From Paenibacillus farraposensis (lineage in GTDB: Bacteria > Bacillota > Bacilli > Paenibacillales > Paenibacillaceae): a stretch of DNA of 64,000 bases. Below are positions 52,418-63,497 of the stretch, one piece after another. The notes beneath the pieces are model-generated. The model was not told the DNA's origin and ran no database searches. It saw nothing but the letters and a program-made list of their open reading frames with translations. The position numbers and the translations under genes were made by a program. The stretch lies in NCBI RefSeq assembly GCF_020736845.1, contig NZ_JAFFQR010000112.1, positions 62,001 through 126,000 on the forward strand. Reading direction: 5' to 3'. Positions within the stretch are counted from its first letter, which is position 1; every line of letters begins with the position of its first letter.

Positions 52418-53068
52418 TTATACTCTGACTGGAGTAAGATACAGTAAAATAGCGAGAAAATGAAGTATGCTGCCTGCCAAAACAAACAGATGCCAGACCG
52501 CATGATGATACGGAAATGCCCGCCACACATAAAAGATCGTGCCCAACGTATACATGATACCGCCCACGAACAATAACATCATCCCGCCGGCTGGCACCAC
52601 TGTCATTAGAGGATTCCACGCAATGATGATAAGCCAGCCCATCACAACATAAAACACGGTAGACATGAACAGAAAGCGTTTGGTGAAGAACGCCTTGAAC
52701 AGCACACCGGCCAAAGCGATTCCCCAGATTACCCCAAACAACGTCCAGCCCAAAATTCCTCGCAATGCAACGAGCAGAAACGGGGTGTAGGTTCCTGCAA
52801 TGAACAGGTAAATGCAGGAATGGTCGAATATTTCGAACAAGTCCTTCGCTTTCCCTTCACGCAGGCTATGAAGCAATGTGGAATTGGTGTACAACAATAG
52901 CATCGTAATCCCGTAAATCGTAAAGCTGACGACATGCCAAGCAGTCCCTTTTATACTGGCAAAAACAATGAGCAGCACAAGCGCCGCTACGCTTAAAACG
53001 ACGCCAATTCCATGTGTAACTGCGTTGGCCACTTCTTCCCGCCGGGAATAAGTATAGGTGTTCACCAT
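52418..53068 (-). CDS. trhA: TrhA/hemolysin III (YqfA/PAQR) family membrane protein
   Basis: The 216-residue protein is a seven-helix membrane protein of the PAQR/hemolysin III family; bacterial members affect membrane fluidity (TrhA) though the chemistry is not fully settled. The metal-ligand motifs are present: Ser/His in STLLHSL, Asp/His in FDHSCIYLFIAGTYTP and two His in HAVWHLFVLAGSILHF. The start is ATG 53068, 7 bases after AGGTGA; the longer frame upstream lies over the promoter. It is a one-gene unit with its own promoter and terminator. Confidence 0.92.
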   Translation of the reverse strand: MVNTYTYSRREEVANAVTHGIGVVLSVAALVLLIVFASIKGTAWHVVSFTIYGITMLLLYTNSTLLHSLREGKAKDLFEIFDHSCIYLFIAGTYTPFLLVALRGILGWTLFGVIWGIALAGVLFKAFFTKRFLFMSTVFYVVMGWLIIIAWNPLMTVVPAGGMMLLFVGGIMYTLGTIFYVWRAFPYHHAVWHLFVLAGSILHFLAILLYLTPVRV

Positions 53069-53143
53069 CGGTTCTTCACCTGGCTTTCTGTAAATTTGGT
53101 ATACACGAAAAATATCTCTGGCATCGATAGACCCGTTGCTCTC

Positions 53144-53173
53144 ATTATATCGCTCTATGATCTTGGACAGCAA
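53144..53173 (-). promoter_or_regulatory. Likely sigma-A promoter of trhA
   Basis: On the minus strand TTGCTG (53168-53173) and TATAAT (53144-53149) are 18 bases apart; the leader runs about 70 bases to the ATG. Confidence 0.5.
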
Positions 53174-53260
53174 ACACGATCCAACTTAGACCAAACCTTT
53201 ATAAGGCCATATGATCCAGAGGATTGTCGAACTTTACGGTAAGTCCTGCGCAGGCCTGAA

Positions 53261-54277
53261 TCAGTGTAGTTCTTCCTCGCCGTCAGCAGCTCCTTCGCCA
53301 GCCTCTTCCTGAATCAGGCCTGCAAACAGTGCATGGACGAACTGCTCAGAATCAAACGGCTGAAGGTCTTCCATTTTTTCACCTAGGCCTACCAGTTTAA
53401 CCGGCAAATTCAGTTCTTGACGGATTGCCACAACAATCCCGCCCTTTGCCGTACCATCCAACTTCGTCAATACCAGCCCGGTTACCCCGCTTTTCTCTCC
53501 AAACAGCTTGGCCTGGTTCAGTGCATTTTGTCCGGTCGTGGCATCAAGTACCAGCAGTACTTCATGAGGAGCGTCCGGAATTTCACGCTTGATAACACGG
53601 AAAATTTTGTTCAGTTCCTCCATCAGATTGCTTTTATTCTGAAGACGTCCTGCAGTATCACACAGCAAAACATCTACTTGACGCTGCTTGGCTGCCTGTA
53701 CCGCATCATACATGACCGCAGCCGGATCGGAGCCGGATTGCTGCTTAATGACCTCTACACCTGCACGTTGGCCCCATACCTCCAGCTGTTCAATCGCCCC
53801 TGCACGGAATGTATCTCCGGCAGCAAGCATCACTTTTTTACCCTCTTGTTTAAAACGGTGAGCCAACTTGCCGATCGTTGTTGTTTTGCCGACACCATTA
53901 ACCCCGACAAATAGAATGACTGTAATCCCGTTAGAGCTCATTTGGAGCTGATTGTTGTCATTCCCCCGCAGCAGTTCGGACAGCTTTTCCGACAATACAG
54001 GCTGAAGCTCGGATGCGTCCTCGATCTTGCGTTTTTTCACTTCTGCCCGCAGATCATCAATCAGGTTCATCACCGTATTGACACCTACATCCGCTCCGAT
54101 CAGAATTTCTTCCAGCTCCTCATAAAACTCCTCGTCGATCTTTTTGCGGCGAATCATCAAATCCGTTACTTTTTCAACAAAGCCTTTTCTTGTTTTTTCC
54201 AACCCGTCCCTGAACTGTTTTGTAACGGATTCCGTTTTGCTCGCAATACTTTCCTTTAATTTTCTAAAGAAGCTCAT
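53261..54277 (-). CDS. ftsY: Signal recognition particle receptor FtsY
   Basis: FtsY is the membrane-bound receptor for the Ffh-RNA particle. The 338-residue protein has an N-terminal amphipathic helix ([17 protein letters not shown]), the NG domain with P-loop [27 protein letters not shown] and [10 protein letters not shown], and an acidic C-terminal tail. It follows smc by 56 bases, as in Bacillus. It lacks the long acidic A domain of E. coli FtsY, normal for Gram-positives. Confidence 0.98.
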   Translation of the reverse strand: MSFFRKLKESIASKTESVTKQFRDGLEKTRKGFVEKVTDLMIRRKKIDEEFYEELEEILIGADVGVNTVMNLIDDLRAEVKKRKIEDASELQPVLSEKLSELLRGNDNNQLQMSSNGITVILFVGVNGVGKTTTIGKLAHRFKQEGKKVMLAAGDTFRAGAIEQLEVWGQRAGVEVIKQQSGSDPAAVMYDAVQAAKQRQVDVLLCDTAGRLQNKSNLMEELNKIFRVIKREIPDAPHEVLLVLDATTGQNALNQAKLFGEKSGVTGLVLTKLDGTAKGGIVVAIRQELNLPVKLVGLGEKMEDLQPFDSEQFVHALFAGLIQEEAGEGAADGEEELH

Positions 54278-54333
54278 AGATTCCCTCCGTTGATCTGAAA
54301 GTATGTTCTTTTTATATCAGGCAATTTCATATA

Positions 54334-57300
54334 TCAAGCAATTTCAGCTTCATCATCATCCAGCTTGACAGAGACGAGTTTGGAAACCCCGCCTTCCTCC
54401 ATCGTAACCCCATACAGCACGTCAGCTTCTTCCATTGTTCCCTTACGGTGTGTAACTACTATGAACTGTGTCTGCTCCGAAAACTCCCGCAAATACTGGG
54501 CAAAACGCACTACGTTGGCTTCATCTAATGCAGCCTCGACTTCATCCAGCACACAGAATGGAACAGGCTTCACATGTAAAATGGCAAACAGCAGCGCCAT
54601 CGCCGTTAACGCCCGCTCACCACCTGACAGCAACTGCAAGTTCTGCAGTTTTTTGCCTGGCGGCTGAGCTACGATGTCAATTCCCGTCTCCAGCAAGCGT
54701 TCCGGGTCAAGCAGCACCAGATCAGCACGTCCGCCTCCGAACAGCTTGGAGAACACCGTACCGAATTCACGACGAATGGCATCGAACGTGAATTTGAAGC
54801 GTTTGGACATTTCATCATCCATCTCACGAATAACCTGATAGAGCGTGGTTTTAGCCTCCACCAAATCAGACTTTTGCTCATCGAGAAACGTATAACGTTC
54901 ATGTACACGCTGGTATTCTTCAATAGCACCCAGGTTCACCTCACCCAGTTCGGAAATACCGCGTTTGAGCTTTTGCACCTCGGCCTGTGTGCCTTCAATA
55001 TCTTCCGGTACCGGATAGCGCTGCTTGGCCAGCTCATAGCTGAGTTCGTAATCATCACTTAACTTTTTGAGAATGTTTCCCAGCTCTACATCAAGCCGGT
55101 TTACTCCAATTTCCGTTTGGCGCAGCTGCTCTTCTACCGATTTAAGCTGAATTCGCTGCTCTTTGGTCTCATTCTCGGCCATTTCCAGCTTTTTGGACAA
55201 GCTGCTGCGTGCAGCCCGCTTGAATTCCAGCTGCTGCGAGGCTTCTTCCTTTTTCAATCGGTATTGATTGAGATTTTCAATCTGCTTTACGCTTTCCTGC
55301 TCATTGGTCAGCAGATCAGCTTCGATGGAAGCAAGCAAGGTCTTGTTTTGTCTCGAATCCTTGCCGAGGGTATCATAGTCTCCACGCAATCTGCGCAGCT
55401 GCTCTTCCAATGAAAAGCGCTCCTGCTCCAGCTTGCCTTCCCTAACCTTAAGATTGGTAAGCTCTCCCTGCAGCTGTTCTTTGGCAGATTCGTTGGCTTT
55501 ACGAGCAAATTGGGCAGCCTGGATAGCTTGATGGGTCTTTTTCTCTTCCTCTTCCAGTGCAGCCAGCTTTGCCAACGCTTCTTCACGTGCAGCTTCCAGC
55601 TCTTTTATCTCTTGGTCGAAGCCCTTTTTCTCCTGACCCGACGCAGCCACCTGCTCCTGCACATGACGCAGCTCATGCTCCAGCTGTTTGAGCTCCATGG
55701 CCATCTGCTGCTCTTCGCCACGCTTCACATCTCCAGCCTGGCGGAGCTCATCCAAACGAACCTGAGTCTCCTCCAATTGGCGTTTGGTATCCACCGCGCT
55801 CTGACGCAGCCTCGCAATTTGCTGTTCCGTATCCAAAATGTCTTGGTCCAGCTGATCCAACTGGCGTTTACGTCCCAGCAGATTGGCATTTTTCTTAAAC
55901 TGGCTTCCACCAGTCATGGAGCCGCCTGCATTGACGACGTCGCCTTCCAGCGTCACGACACGATATCGGTATTGGCAGCGGGCCGCAATACGATTCGCAT
56001 CCTCCAGTGTGCGGGCAATCACCACATTTCCCAGGAGACTCCCTACAATTCCGGCATAGCGATCATCATACTGAACGAGGTCCGCACCGATTCCGACAAA
56101 GCCCTCGGCACTTTCCGCAATTTGACGCTCTCCGGTACCAAGCTGACGGGGACGAATGACATCCATAGGCAAAAATGTAGCTCTACCCAATTGGCGCTGC
56201 TTCAAAAAGCTGATCGCCTGTCTGGATACCGCTTCATTTTCCATGACGATATGCTGTACCGAAGCACCCAAAGCAGTTTCCATTGCCTGCTCCAAATGCT
56301 CAGGCACCCGAATCAGCTCCGCCACCGCTCCGTGCACACCGTGCAGGGTCTGTTTCCGTGCAGCCTTTAAAACTTCCTTGACCCCGAGCATAAAGCCGTC
56401 AAAGTCATCCTGCATCTCCTTCATCGTATCTCGCCGTGAAATTTGAGCCTCGCGCTTTTGCTCCCATTTACGAATGGTGCCTTGGCTTTCTTCCGCCAGC
56501 TTTTGCAGTGCATGATACTTTTCACTTCCCTGTATATATCCATTGCGTAGGCTGCTAATTTCCTGTCCCAGCTTTTGAATGGCGACTTCCAGTCCCTTTT
56601 TGCGCTGTTCCAGCTCAGCTTTTTGTGCTTCCCATTTCCCGGATTCATCACTTACACGTGTCACGCGCCGCTCCAGCGCTTCCTTCTGCTGGTCAGTATA
56701 ACGGATTTCGTTGCGCGCCTGTGCCATCTGATTCATGAGCTCCAGCAGGTTGCCTTTAAGACTTTCCTCCTGCTCCTGACTGATCCCGTCTGTAACACCG
56801 ATCAGCTTGGCCTCTTCATCAGATAGCCGCGCACGCAGCTCTTCAAGCTCTACGATTAACACAGACAGCTTTTCATTCAGCTGATCCAGTTCATCTTTGC
56901 GCTCAGAATGCCTTGTTTCACTCGTGCTGAGTGATAATATCAGTTGTTCCCGGTTAGCCTCCAGATTGCGTGTGCGCTCTTTCAGCAATTCAACGTAGCC
57001 TTCGCTCTTTTCTGTATTTTCACTGTACTGCAGCAAATCATTCTGCAAGTGCTCGACTTGCTCCTCTAGCTGGCGGAGCTCATTGCGATCGCTTTCCAGC
57101 ATCGCATCATGACGAGATACCACTGTAGAGAGCTGAAGCTGCTCTTGCTGCAGTAGAGCCAGCTTGGAGGTTGCATCGGTCCACGAAGTGTGAATCTGTT
57201 CGATTTGATGGACGTACATCGATATCTCTTTTGCTTTCAGTTCTCCACGCAGCTCTTTGTAATGAATCGCTTTCTCGGATTGCTCCTTAAGCGGTCCGAT

Positions 57301-57903
57301 TTGATCCTCCAGCTCACTCACCAAATCATGAATACGCAGCAAATTCTGTTCCGTTTCGTCGAGCTTTCGAACCGCCTCTTTTTTGCGCGATTTATATTTT
57401 ACGATACCTGATGCTTCCTCAAAAATACCTCGGCGATCCTCGGAGCGGGTACTCAAAATCTCTTCAATACGCCCCTGTCCGATAATCGAATAAGCTTCTT
57501 TACCAATACCTGTATCCATAAACAGCTCGGTAATATCCCGGAGTCTGCATGATTGTCGGTTAATGAAATATTCACTATCACCACTTCGGTGGACACGGCG
57601 AGTTACCGTGACCTCACCAAAATCCAGAGGCAGCGCCTGATCTTCATTATCCAGCGTAAGCGATACTTCACCATAATTGACGGCCTTGCGAGCGTCGCTG
57701 CCAGCAAAAATAATATCCTCCATTTTGCCGCCACGCAGTGATTTGGCGCTCTGTTCGCCCAGCACCCAGCGAATACCGTCGGAAATATTGCTTTTTCCGC
57801 TTCCGTTGGGGCCAACGACAGCTGTAATGCCGCGGACAAATTCCATTTCCGTTTTATCTGCAAACGATTTGAAGCCCGCCAGCTCAATGCGCTTTAAAAA
57901 CAT
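54334..57903 (-). CDS. smc: Chromosome partition protein Smc
   Basis: Smc with ScpA/ScpB organises and segregates the chromosome. The 1189-residue protein has Walker A GPNGSGKSN at 31-39, coiled coils (about 170-500 and 670-1020), a hinge (about 510-660) and the C-terminal LLSGGERALTAMALLF and Walker B FCVLDEVEAALDEAN. The ATG at 57903 follows GAGGTGAG; the frame runs 78 codons further upstream across the rnc terminator and is not real. It starts a transcript with ftsY. Confidence 0.98.
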   Translation of the reverse strand: MFLKRIELAGFKSFADKTEMEFVRGITAVVGPNGSGKSNISDGIRWVLGEQSAKSLRGGKMEDIIFAGSDARKAVNYGEVSLTLDNEDQALPLDFGEVTVTRRVHRSGDSEYFINRQSCRLRDITELFMDTGIGKEAYSIIGQGRIEEILSTRSEDRRGIFEEASGIVKYKSRKKEAVRKLDETEQNLLRIHDLVSELEDQIGPLKEQSEKAIHYKELRGELKAKEISMYVHQIEQIHTSWTDATSKLALLQQEQLQLSTVVSRHDAMLESDRNELRQLEEQVEHLQNDLLQYSENTEKSEGYVELLKERTRNLEANREQLILSLSTSETRHSERKDELDQLNEKLSVLIVELEELRARLSDEEAKLIGVTDGISQEQEESLKGNLLELMNQMAQARNEIRYTDQQKEALERRVTRVSDESGKWEAQKAELEQRKKGLEVAIQKLGQEISSLRNGYIQGSEKYHALQKLAEESQGTIRKWEQKREAQISRRDTMKEMQDDFDGFMLGVKEVLKAARKQTLHGVHGAVAELIRVPEHLEQAMETALGASVQHIVMENEAVSRQAISFLKQRQLGRATFLPMDVIRPRQLGTGERQIAESAEGFVGIGADLVQYDDRYAGIVGSLLGNVVIARTLEDANRIAARCQYRYRVVTLEGDVVNAGGSMTGGSQFKKNANLLGRKRQLDQLDQDILDTEQQIARLRQSAVDTKRQLEETQVRLDELRQAGDVKRGEEQQMAMELKQLEHELRHVQEQVAASGQEKKGFDQEIKELEAAREEALAKLAALEEEEKKTHQAIQAAQFARKANESAKEQLQGELTNLKVREGKLEQERFSLEEQLRRLRGDYDTLGKDSRQNKTLLASIEADLLTNEQESVKQIENLNQYRLKKEEASQQLEFKRAARSSLSKKLEMAENETKEQRIQLKSVEEQLRQTEIGVNRLDVELGNILKKLSDDYELSYELAKQRYPVPEDIEGTQAEVQKLKRGISELGEVNLGAIEEYQRVHERYTFLDEQKSDLVEAKTTLYQVIREMDDEMSKRFKFTFDAIRREFGTVFSKLFGGGRADLVLLDPERLLETGIDIVAQPPGKKLQNLQLLSGGERALTAMALLFAILHVKPVPFCVLDEVEAALDEANVVRFAQYLREFSEQTQFIVVTHRKGTMEEADVLYGVTMEEGGVSKLVSVKLDDDEAEIA

Positions 57904-57975
57904 GCTCAATCTCACCTCTAACATTTCAAATATGCTTGTACAACACCGTTTATCTGATAGACATGAATTATCCCT

Positions 57976-57984
57976 ATTGTAGCA
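57976..57984 (-). promoter_or_regulatory. Possible extended -10 promoter of smc-ftsY
   Basis: On the minus strand TGCTACAAT forms an extended -10 box between the rnc terminator and smc; no clear -35 hexamer is present. Confidence 0.45.
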
Positions 57985-58043
57985 TAAGAATCCCTTGGAT
58001 AAAGCGCGGCACCTACGTTCAACGCCACAGTAACCAAACCACG

Positions 58044-58113
58044 AAAAAAGAGCAAAACGCAGTCCATTCGCCCTTGCGGACCGGGACTCCCCCGCGGACT
58101 GCCCTTTGCTCTT
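58044..58113 (-). terminator. Strong intrinsic terminator after rnc
   Basis: On the minus strand AAGAGCAAAGGGCAGTCC pairs with GGACTGCGTTTTGCTCTT (one small mismatch) over about 18 bases, with a GC-rich inner loop that can itself pair, followed by six U residues. It ends the fab-rnc transcript before smc. Confidence 0.9.
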
Positions 58114-58163
58114 ACTTTGTGTCCCCTGCTCGCGCAAGCCCGTCCGGGCCGCTCAGGTACCGA

Positions 58164-58862
58164 TTACGATTCCTCCAGCTTCAAACGGTTTAAAGCTACC
58201 GCCGCCGCTTGCTGCTCAGCTTCTTTTTTGGAGCGTCCTGTCCCTGCCCCCAGCCGTTCGCTGTCCATATATACCTCGGCTACAAACTCGCGCTCATGGG
58301 CAGGTCCGCGCTCCTCCACAATCCTGTACTCAAGCATCCCCATGTTGTGATGCTGCGTTAATTCCTGAAGCTCTGTTTTGAAATCGCTCATCTGGAGCTT
58401 ACCGTTTAACACAATTTGAGGAAAAATATAACGTTCCAGAAACGACCGGACGGCCTCCAGGCCCTGATCCAAATAAAGCGCGCCTACGAACGCTTCGAAT
58501 ACGTCAGCGAGCAAAGCTGGACGAGTGCGCCCACCCGTCAGCTCTTCACCTTTTCCAAGCAGTACATATTGCCCGAACTCAAGCCCGACAGCAAACTTCA
58601 CCAGAGAAGGCTCGCAGACAATAGCTGCACGCAGCTTGGTCAGTTCGCCTTCGGGCCGGTTAGGGTACTGATTGTACAAATGCTCGGATACAGTCAGCTC
58701 CAGAACAGCGTCACCTAAAAATTCAAGCCGCTCATTGTCTGCATGCTGGCTAAACCGATGTTCGTTTACGTAGGAAGCGTGCGTAAAGGCCTGCTTCAGA
58801 AGCTGCCGGTTGTTGAATTGAATATGAAGTTTCTGCTGTAATTGCTTCAAATCTCCACTCAA
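58164..58862 (-). CDS. rnc: Ribonuclease III, TTG start
   Basis: RNase III cleaves double-stranded RNA in rRNA and mRNA processing. The 232-residue protein has the catalytic signature [17 protein letters not shown], the [16 protein letters not shown] box, and a C-terminal dsRNA-binding domain ([17 protein letters not shown] to [15 protein letters not shown]). The start is TTG at 58862, 8 bases after AGGGG; no ATG lies nearby. It begins 12 bases after fabF. Confidence 0.97.
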   Translation of the reverse strand: MSGDLKQLQQKLHIQFNNRQLLKQAFTHASYVNEHRFSQHADNERLEFLGDAVLELTVSEHLYNQYPNRPEGELTKLRAAIVCEPSLVKFAVGLEFGQYVLLGKGEELTGGRTRPALLADVFEAFVGALYLDQGLEAVRSFLERYIFPQIVLNGKLQMSDFKTELQELTQHHNMGMLEYRIVEERGPAHEREFVAEVYMDSERLGAGTGRSKKEAEQQAAAVALNRLKLEES

Positions 58863-58874
58863 CGGACTGACCCC

Positions 58875-60113
58875 TTACGCTTCATATTTTTTTAGAATAA
58901 TCGTAGCATTGTGACCGCCAAAACCAAAGGAATTGGACATGACCACATTCAGTTCCGCTTTTCTTGGCTGGTTAGGCACATAATCAAGATCGCATTCCGG
59001 ATCCTGGTTGTCCAGATTGATCGTCGGCGGAATCGTCTGATGCTGAAGAGCAAGACTACAGATTACGGCTTCAACGCCGCCTGCTGCACCCAACAGGTGC
59101 CCTGTCATCGATTTGGTTGAGCTGATTGCTACCTTATAAGCATGCTCTCCAAGCGTTTTCTTGACTGCTTCTGTCTCCGATTTATCACCGACTGGAGTTG
59201 ATGTACCGTGTGCATTGATATAATCAATTTCTTCAGGATTCAATCCGGCATCGCGGATTGCCATTCTGATACAGCGCGCCGCACCCTCCGGATCAGGCTC
59301 TGTCATATGATGGGCATCGCCTGACAAACCGTAGCCAATCACTTCGCCGTAAATGCGGGCACCACGCTTCAGAGCATGATCCAGCGATTCCAGGATCAGA
59401 ACACCAGAGCCTTCACCCATCACGAATCCGTCTCTATCCGTATCAAAAGGACGACTTGCCTTCTCTGGCTCATCGTTACGTGTGGACATCGCCCGCATAG
59501 AGCAGAATCCAGCCATGCCGATCGGACGAATCGTTGCCTCAGCTCCGCCGCAGATCATGACGTCAGCATCACCACGCTGAATTATACGAAAGGAATCACC
59601 AATGGCATGGCTGCCTGTAGCACAAGCCGTTACTGGCGATGCATTAGGTCCTTTGGCACCGAGTGTAATGGACACTTGACCAGAGCCCATATTGGCAATC
59701 ATCATCGGGATAAAGAAAGGGCTTACGCGTTTAGGTCCCTTTTCAATTAATGTATGATGCTGATCCTCCCAAGTACCCAATCCGCCAATACCGGAGCCTA
59801 CAGATACGCCAACACGATCAGCTTCCGCATTTTCTCCGATAACAATTCCGCTGTCTTTAAGCGCCATTTTACTGGCTGCAACCGCAAACTGTACAAAACG
59901 GTCCATTTTGCGTGCATCCTTACGGTCAATATAATCCTCTGGATTAAAATCCTTAACAGAAGCGGCTATTTTCGTAGGGTATTCAGTGGTATCAAAAGAT
60001 TCGATTGCACTGACGCCAGACTTCCCAGCCATCAGATTATCCCACAGTGTGTTCAAATCCTGTCCTAGCGAAGTGATTACACCCATTCCTGTTATAACAA
60101 CCCGTTGTTTCAA
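58875..60113 (-). CDS. fabF: 3-oxoacyl-ACP synthase II FabF, TTG start
   Basis: FabF elongates acyl chains in type II fatty acid synthesis. The 412-residue protein has the catalytic Cys164 in [12 protein letters not shown] and the two His in [11 protein letters not shown] and [11 protein letters not shown]. It begins [13 protein letters not shown] from TTG at 60113, 6 bases after GAGGTG; the longer frame lacks a site. A 226-base gap and a hairpin separate it from acpP. Confidence 0.97.
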   Translation of the reverse strand: MKQRVVITGMGVITSLGQDLNTLWDNLMAGKSGVSAIESFDTTEYPTKIAASVKDFNPEDYIDRKDARKMDRFVQFAVAASKMALKDSGIVIGENAEADRVGVSVGSGIGGLGTWEDQHHTLIEKGPKRVSPFFIPMMIANMGSGQVSITLGAKGPNASPVTACATGSHAIGDSFRIIQRGDADVMICGGAEATIRPIGMAGFCSMRAMSTRNDEPEKASRPFDTDRDGFVMGEGSGVLILESLDHALKRGARIYGEVIGYGLSGDAHHMTEPDPEGAARCIRMAIRDAGLNPEEIDYINAHGTSTPVGDKSETEAVKKTLGEHAYKVAISSTKSMTGHLLGAAGGVEAVICSLALQHQTIPPTINLDNQDPECDLDYVPNQPRKAELNVVMSNSFGFGGHNATIILKKYEA

Positions 60114-60297
60114 GATAATCACCTCAATGTCTACTGCAATTGTATTTTTAAGCCGCACGCTCTTGTGCGAAAAAATAATATAGAATCAACTAAAGTTAGT
60201 AATGCCACATAATCTTTAGCCTTTGAACAAGTGACGCTGAGTCAAGCTCAAAAGAACGCGACAATTCCGTCTTTAGTTCAATCTGTATAATTAGGAG

Positions 60298-60327
60298 AAA
60301 GTCCCGCCTGTGACAGAACGGGACTTT
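60298..60327 (-). terminator. Hairpin between acpP and fabF, possible attenuator
   Basis: On the minus strand AAAGTCCCG and CGGGACTTT form a 9-bp stem with a 12-base loop, but only UUUCUCC follows. Located right after acpP, it may partly end transcripts and raise acpP over fabF. Confidence 0.6.
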
Positions 60328-60339
60328 TGCTGACATGAA

Positions 60340-60573
60340 TTAGGTATGAGATTGTATGTAATTTACAACTTCACCTACAGTTGTAATTTTCTCTGCATCT
60401 TCATCAGAGATTTCCATATCAAACTCATCTTCCAATTCCATAACCAATTCAACTACATCGAGAGAATCAGCGCCTAAATCATCTTTAAAAGATGCTTCAA
60501 GTGTAACTTCGGCTTCGTCGGCTCCCAAACGGTCAACGACAATGCGTTTTACGCGCTCCAATACATCGGACAT
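60340..60573 (-). CDS. acpP: Acyl carrier protein
   Basis: ACP carries growing acyl chains on a phosphopantetheine arm. The 77-residue protein has the modified Ser37 in [14 protein letters not shown]. The ATG at 60573 is 8 bases after AGGAGG; the longer upstream frame has no support. It follows fabG by about 110 bases. Its acidic composition and size are typical. Confidence 0.98.
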   Translation of the reverse strand: MSDVLERVKRIVVDRLGADEAEVTLEASFKDDLGADSLDVVELVMELEDEFDMEISDEDAEKITTVGEVVNYIQSHT

Positions 60574-60683
60574 CCGGCTCACCTCCTCCTTTGGTATTAT
60601 ACGAAAATTACAATTAAAATGCCATAGAAGAGAGTGATCATTCATTTACTCTTCATCACGGCATGCGGATTGGCCACACGTCG

Positions 60684-61436
60684 CTACATGTACATGCCGC
60701 CATCCACATGCAAAGTCTGGCCCGTCATGTATGAGGAAGCGTCCGAGGCCAAGAAAAGCACCACGTTCGCAATTTCCTCAGGCCGTCCGAGACGGGCCAG
60801 CGGAATACCGCCAAGCATGCTATCACGCAAATCGTCAGACAGGACCTGCGTCATGTCCGTATCGATGAATCCGGGTGCTACACAGTTGACTGTAATGCCT
60901 CTTGAAGCAAGCTCTTTTGCAGAGGATTTGGTCAGACCTATCACTCCGGCTTTAGCAGCTACATAGTTTGCTTGACCTGCATTGCCAAGGACACCGACAA
61001 CGGAAGAGATATTGATGATCCGACCGAAACGCTGCTTCATCATAGGACGTGTTACGGCCTTGAGGCAATTAAACACGCCTTTCAGATTCGTTTCGATCAC
61101 CTGATCGAATTCTTCTTCCTTCATACGCATGATTAAATTATCTCTTGTTATTCCAGCATTATTCACCAGGATATCAATCTTTCCCCAAGCGTCAGCAACA
61201 TCCTTGATTAACCGATCCGCCTCATCAGCACGACCGACATTAGCCTGAACCGTAATAGCCTCCACGCCCTTGGCCCGAATCTGCTCTGCTACCTCAGCCG
61301 CAGCCGCTTCGTTGCCAGCATAATTTACCGCCACATTAGCGCCTGCTTCGGCCAGCGCCAACGCGATACTACGGCCAATTCCGCGCGATGCTCCAGTAAC
61401 CAGCGCCGTTTTTCCACTTAATGGCTTAGACATCAT
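60684..61436 (-). CDS. fabG: 3-oxoacyl-ACP reductase FabG
   Basis: FabG reduces beta-ketoacyl-ACP with NADPH. The SDR protein (about 250 residues) has [15 protein letters not shown] for NADPH, NNAGIT, the Ser in NISSVVG, and Tyr/Lys in YVAAKAG. Two adjacent ATGs (61436, 61433) follow AAGGAGG by 4 and 7 bases; the TTG upstream belongs to the site itself. It lies 40 bases after fabD. Confidence 0.97.
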   Translation of the reverse strand: MMSKPLSGKTALVTGASRGIGRSIALALAEAGANVAVNYAGNEAAAAEVAEQIRAKGVEAITVQANVGRADEADRLIKDVADAWGKIDILVNNAGITRDNLIMRMKEEEFDQVIETNLKGVFNCLKAVTRPMMKQRFGRIINISSVVGVLGNAGQANYVAAKAGVIGLTKSSAKELASRGITVNCVAPGFIDTDMTQVLSDDLRDSMLGGIPLARLGRPEEIANVVLFLASDASSYMTGQTLHVDGGMYM

Positions 61437-61476
61437 AGTACCTCCTTGCAAGTATGATAGGCAACTACTGTTGCTT

Positions 61477-62418
61477 TTAGCGGGCCTCCAGGGCCTCTGT
61501 TACGGAAGCAAACGATTCCAGGCTGTTTATATTATACAGCTTAACCGTTTTGTCGATTTTTTTAACCAATCCGGTTAAAACACTTCCAGGTCCGAACTCA
61601 ATAAAGGTGTCAACTCCCTGTTCCAGCAGCCATGCCACACTGTCTTCCCATAGCACCGGGGAATAGACCTGATCCACCAGCAGCTGGCGAATTTCGCTAC
61701 CCTCATGCACAGGTTTTGCCGTTACATTCGCCACAACCGGAACTTGAGCTTCCAAGAAGGTCACAGCCTCCAGCTTGCCGGAGAGCTTGGTTGCCGCTTC
61801 TTTCATCAATGAGGAGTGAAACGGACCGCTGACCTCCAAAGTAATAGCCCGCTTGCCGCCTGCTTCCTTCACGCGTTCAGCCACCGCAGCTACGCCTTCC
61901 TTCGTGCCGGATACAACGATTTGTCCGGGGCAGTTGATATTGGCCAGTTCAACCAGATGACCAGCCTCCGTAATATCACGGCATAATGCTGCCAGCGCTT
62001 CACGGTCAGCTCCCAGCACAGCAGCCATTCCGCCTTGTCCATCAGGTATGTCCTGCTCCATGAACTCGCCACGTGCACGTACAATCTCAACCGCGTCCCC
62101 GAATGCGAGAACACCGGAAGCCACCAGCGCACTGTATTCCCCAAGGCTGTGCCCAGCCACATAATCAGGGCGGATTCCTGTCTCCTTGAACGCTTCATGC
62201 AGCGCAATGCTCGCCGTTAGCAGCGCAGGCTGCGTATTTGAAGTCTGCTTCAAGGCCGTGTCCGGTCCTTCAAAAATCAATGTACTTAGCGCGAAACCCA
62301 ACCGCTCATCCGCTTGACGGAATATCTCTTTTGCAGCTGGAATCGCTTCATAAGCGTCTTTAGCCATACCTACAGCTTGTGAGCCTTGCCCGGGAAAGAT
62401 AAATACCGTTTTACCCAT
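61477..62418 (-). CDS. fabD: Malonyl-CoA:ACP transacylase FabD
   Basis: FabD moves malonyl groups from CoA to ACP. The 313-residue protein has the nucleophile Ser91 in [10 protein letters not shown], the N-terminal [14 protein letters not shown], and the catalytic His in [15 protein letters not shown]-type site precedes the ATG. It lies about 80 bases after fabH. Confidence 0.97.
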   Translation of the reverse strand: MGKTVFIFPGQGSQAVGMAKDAYEAIPAAKEIFRQADERLGFALSTLIFEGPDTALKQTSNTQPALLTASIALHEAFKETGIRPDYVAGHSLGEYSALVASGVLAFGDAVEIVRARGEFMEQDIPDGQGGMAAVLGADREALAALCRDITEAGHLVELANINCPGQIVVSGTKEGVAAVAERVKEAGGKRAITLEVSGPFHSSLMKEAATKLSGKLEAVTFLEAQVPVVANVTAKPVHEGSEIRQLLVDQVYSPVLWEDSVAWLLEQGVDTFIEFGPGSVLTGLVKKIDKTVKLYNINSLESFASVTEALEAR

Positions 62419-62499
62419 CTTGTATACACCTCTTTTGTATCCAATGCTTATTCTGTAAAATACCAGAAATTCGGTATTCTATCAAATCCGCCGATTTTT

Positions 62500-63489
62500 T
62501 TACCAGACAAGAACCGACGCGCCCCAGGTCAATCCGCCGCCAAAGCCCACCATCAGTACCCGGTCGCCTTCCTTCATACGACCTTCTTCTGCCGCTTCCA
62601 CCAGAGCAAGAGGGATTGACGCTGCAGACGTATTTGCATATTTATTAACATTAATGACTACCTTTTCTTCCGGCAAATCCAGACGCTGCATCGCCGATTG
62701 GATAATGCGAATATTGGCTTGATGCGGAACGAACAGATCAATGTCATCCTTGGTCAATCCTGCTTTTTCCAGCACATCCACCGTTGCTGTTCCCATCACA
62801 CGGACCGCAAACTTGAACACTTCGCGTCCGTTCATGTAAATATAATGCTGTCTATTTTCCACTGTTTCCGCACTCGCAGGCAAGCGCGAACCGCCAGCTT
62901 CCAGTTTGAGCAAGCTGCCTCCCGCACCTTCGGCACCAAGATCAAAGGATTGAAATCCTCTTCCTTCAGGTACTTCACCAATCACAACAGCTCCTGCACC
63001 ATCTCCGAAAAGAACACAGGTATTGCGGTCGGTATAATCTGTAATTCGGGAAAGACAGTCAACTCCAATGATTAACGCATTATTATACATCCCTGTTTTA
63101 ATGAAGCTCGTTGCCGTCGCCAGCCCGTATACAAAACCTGAGCATGCTGCAGACAAATCAAAAGCCGCCGCACCTTTTGCTCCCAACTTGTCCTGAAGAA
63201 TACAGGCCGTTGACGGAAATGCCATATCCGGTGTAATTGTAGCTACAATAATCAGATCCAAATCCTCTGCCGTCATACCAGCAGACTTCAACGCCTTAAT
63301 CGCCGCTTCGTAAGCCAAATCTGATGTAGCCTGCTCTGGGGCTGCAATATGGCGTTCCTGTATCCCTGTACGGCTGACGATCCATTCATCACTTGTCTCT
63401 ACGATTGCTTCCAGATCTTTATTGGTCAGAATTTTCTCAGGAACATATTTCCCCGTTCCGATAACCCCAACCGGCCGTAATTTATTCAT
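62500..63489 (-). CDS. fabH: 3-oxoacyl-ACP synthase III FabH
   Basis: FabH starts fatty acid synthesis; Bacillales forms prefer branched primers. The 329-residue protein has the catalytic Cys116 in DLSAACSGFV, His and Asn in PHQANIRI and in VNKYANTSAASI. I start it at ATG 63489 (MNKLRPVGVIG), about 10 bases after AGGAAG; a GTG at 63501 overlapping the plsX stop sits directly on that site. It follows plsX without a gap. Confidence 0.96.
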   Translation of the reverse strand: MNKLRPVGVIGTGKYVPEKILTNKDLEAIVETSDEWIVSRTGIQERHIAAPEQATSDLAYEAAIKALKSAGMTAEDLDLIIVATITPDMAFPSTACILQDKLGAKGAAAFDLSAACSGFVYGLATATSFIKTGMYNNALIIGVDCLSRITDYTDRNTCVLFGDGAGAVVIGEVPEGRGFQSFDLGAEGAGGSLLKLEAGGSRLPASAETVENRQHYIYMNGREVFKFAVRVMGTATVDVLEKAGLTKDDIDLFVPHQANIRIIQSAMQRLDLPEEKVVINVNKYANTSAASIPLALVEAAEEGRMKEGDRVLMVGFGGGLTWGASVLVW

Positions 63490-63497
63490 ATCGTCAC

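Noticed and set aside
57904..58137. N-terminal extension of smc by 78 residues
   Set aside because: The extension crosses the rnc terminator and has no ribosome binding site; the ATG at 57903 has a good one and matches Smc N-termini.
60189..60200. ACTAA-AG-TTAGT palindrome ahead of fabF as a FapR operator
   Set aside because: The arms are in the opposite order to the TTAGTA/TACTAA FapR site and only 5 bases long.
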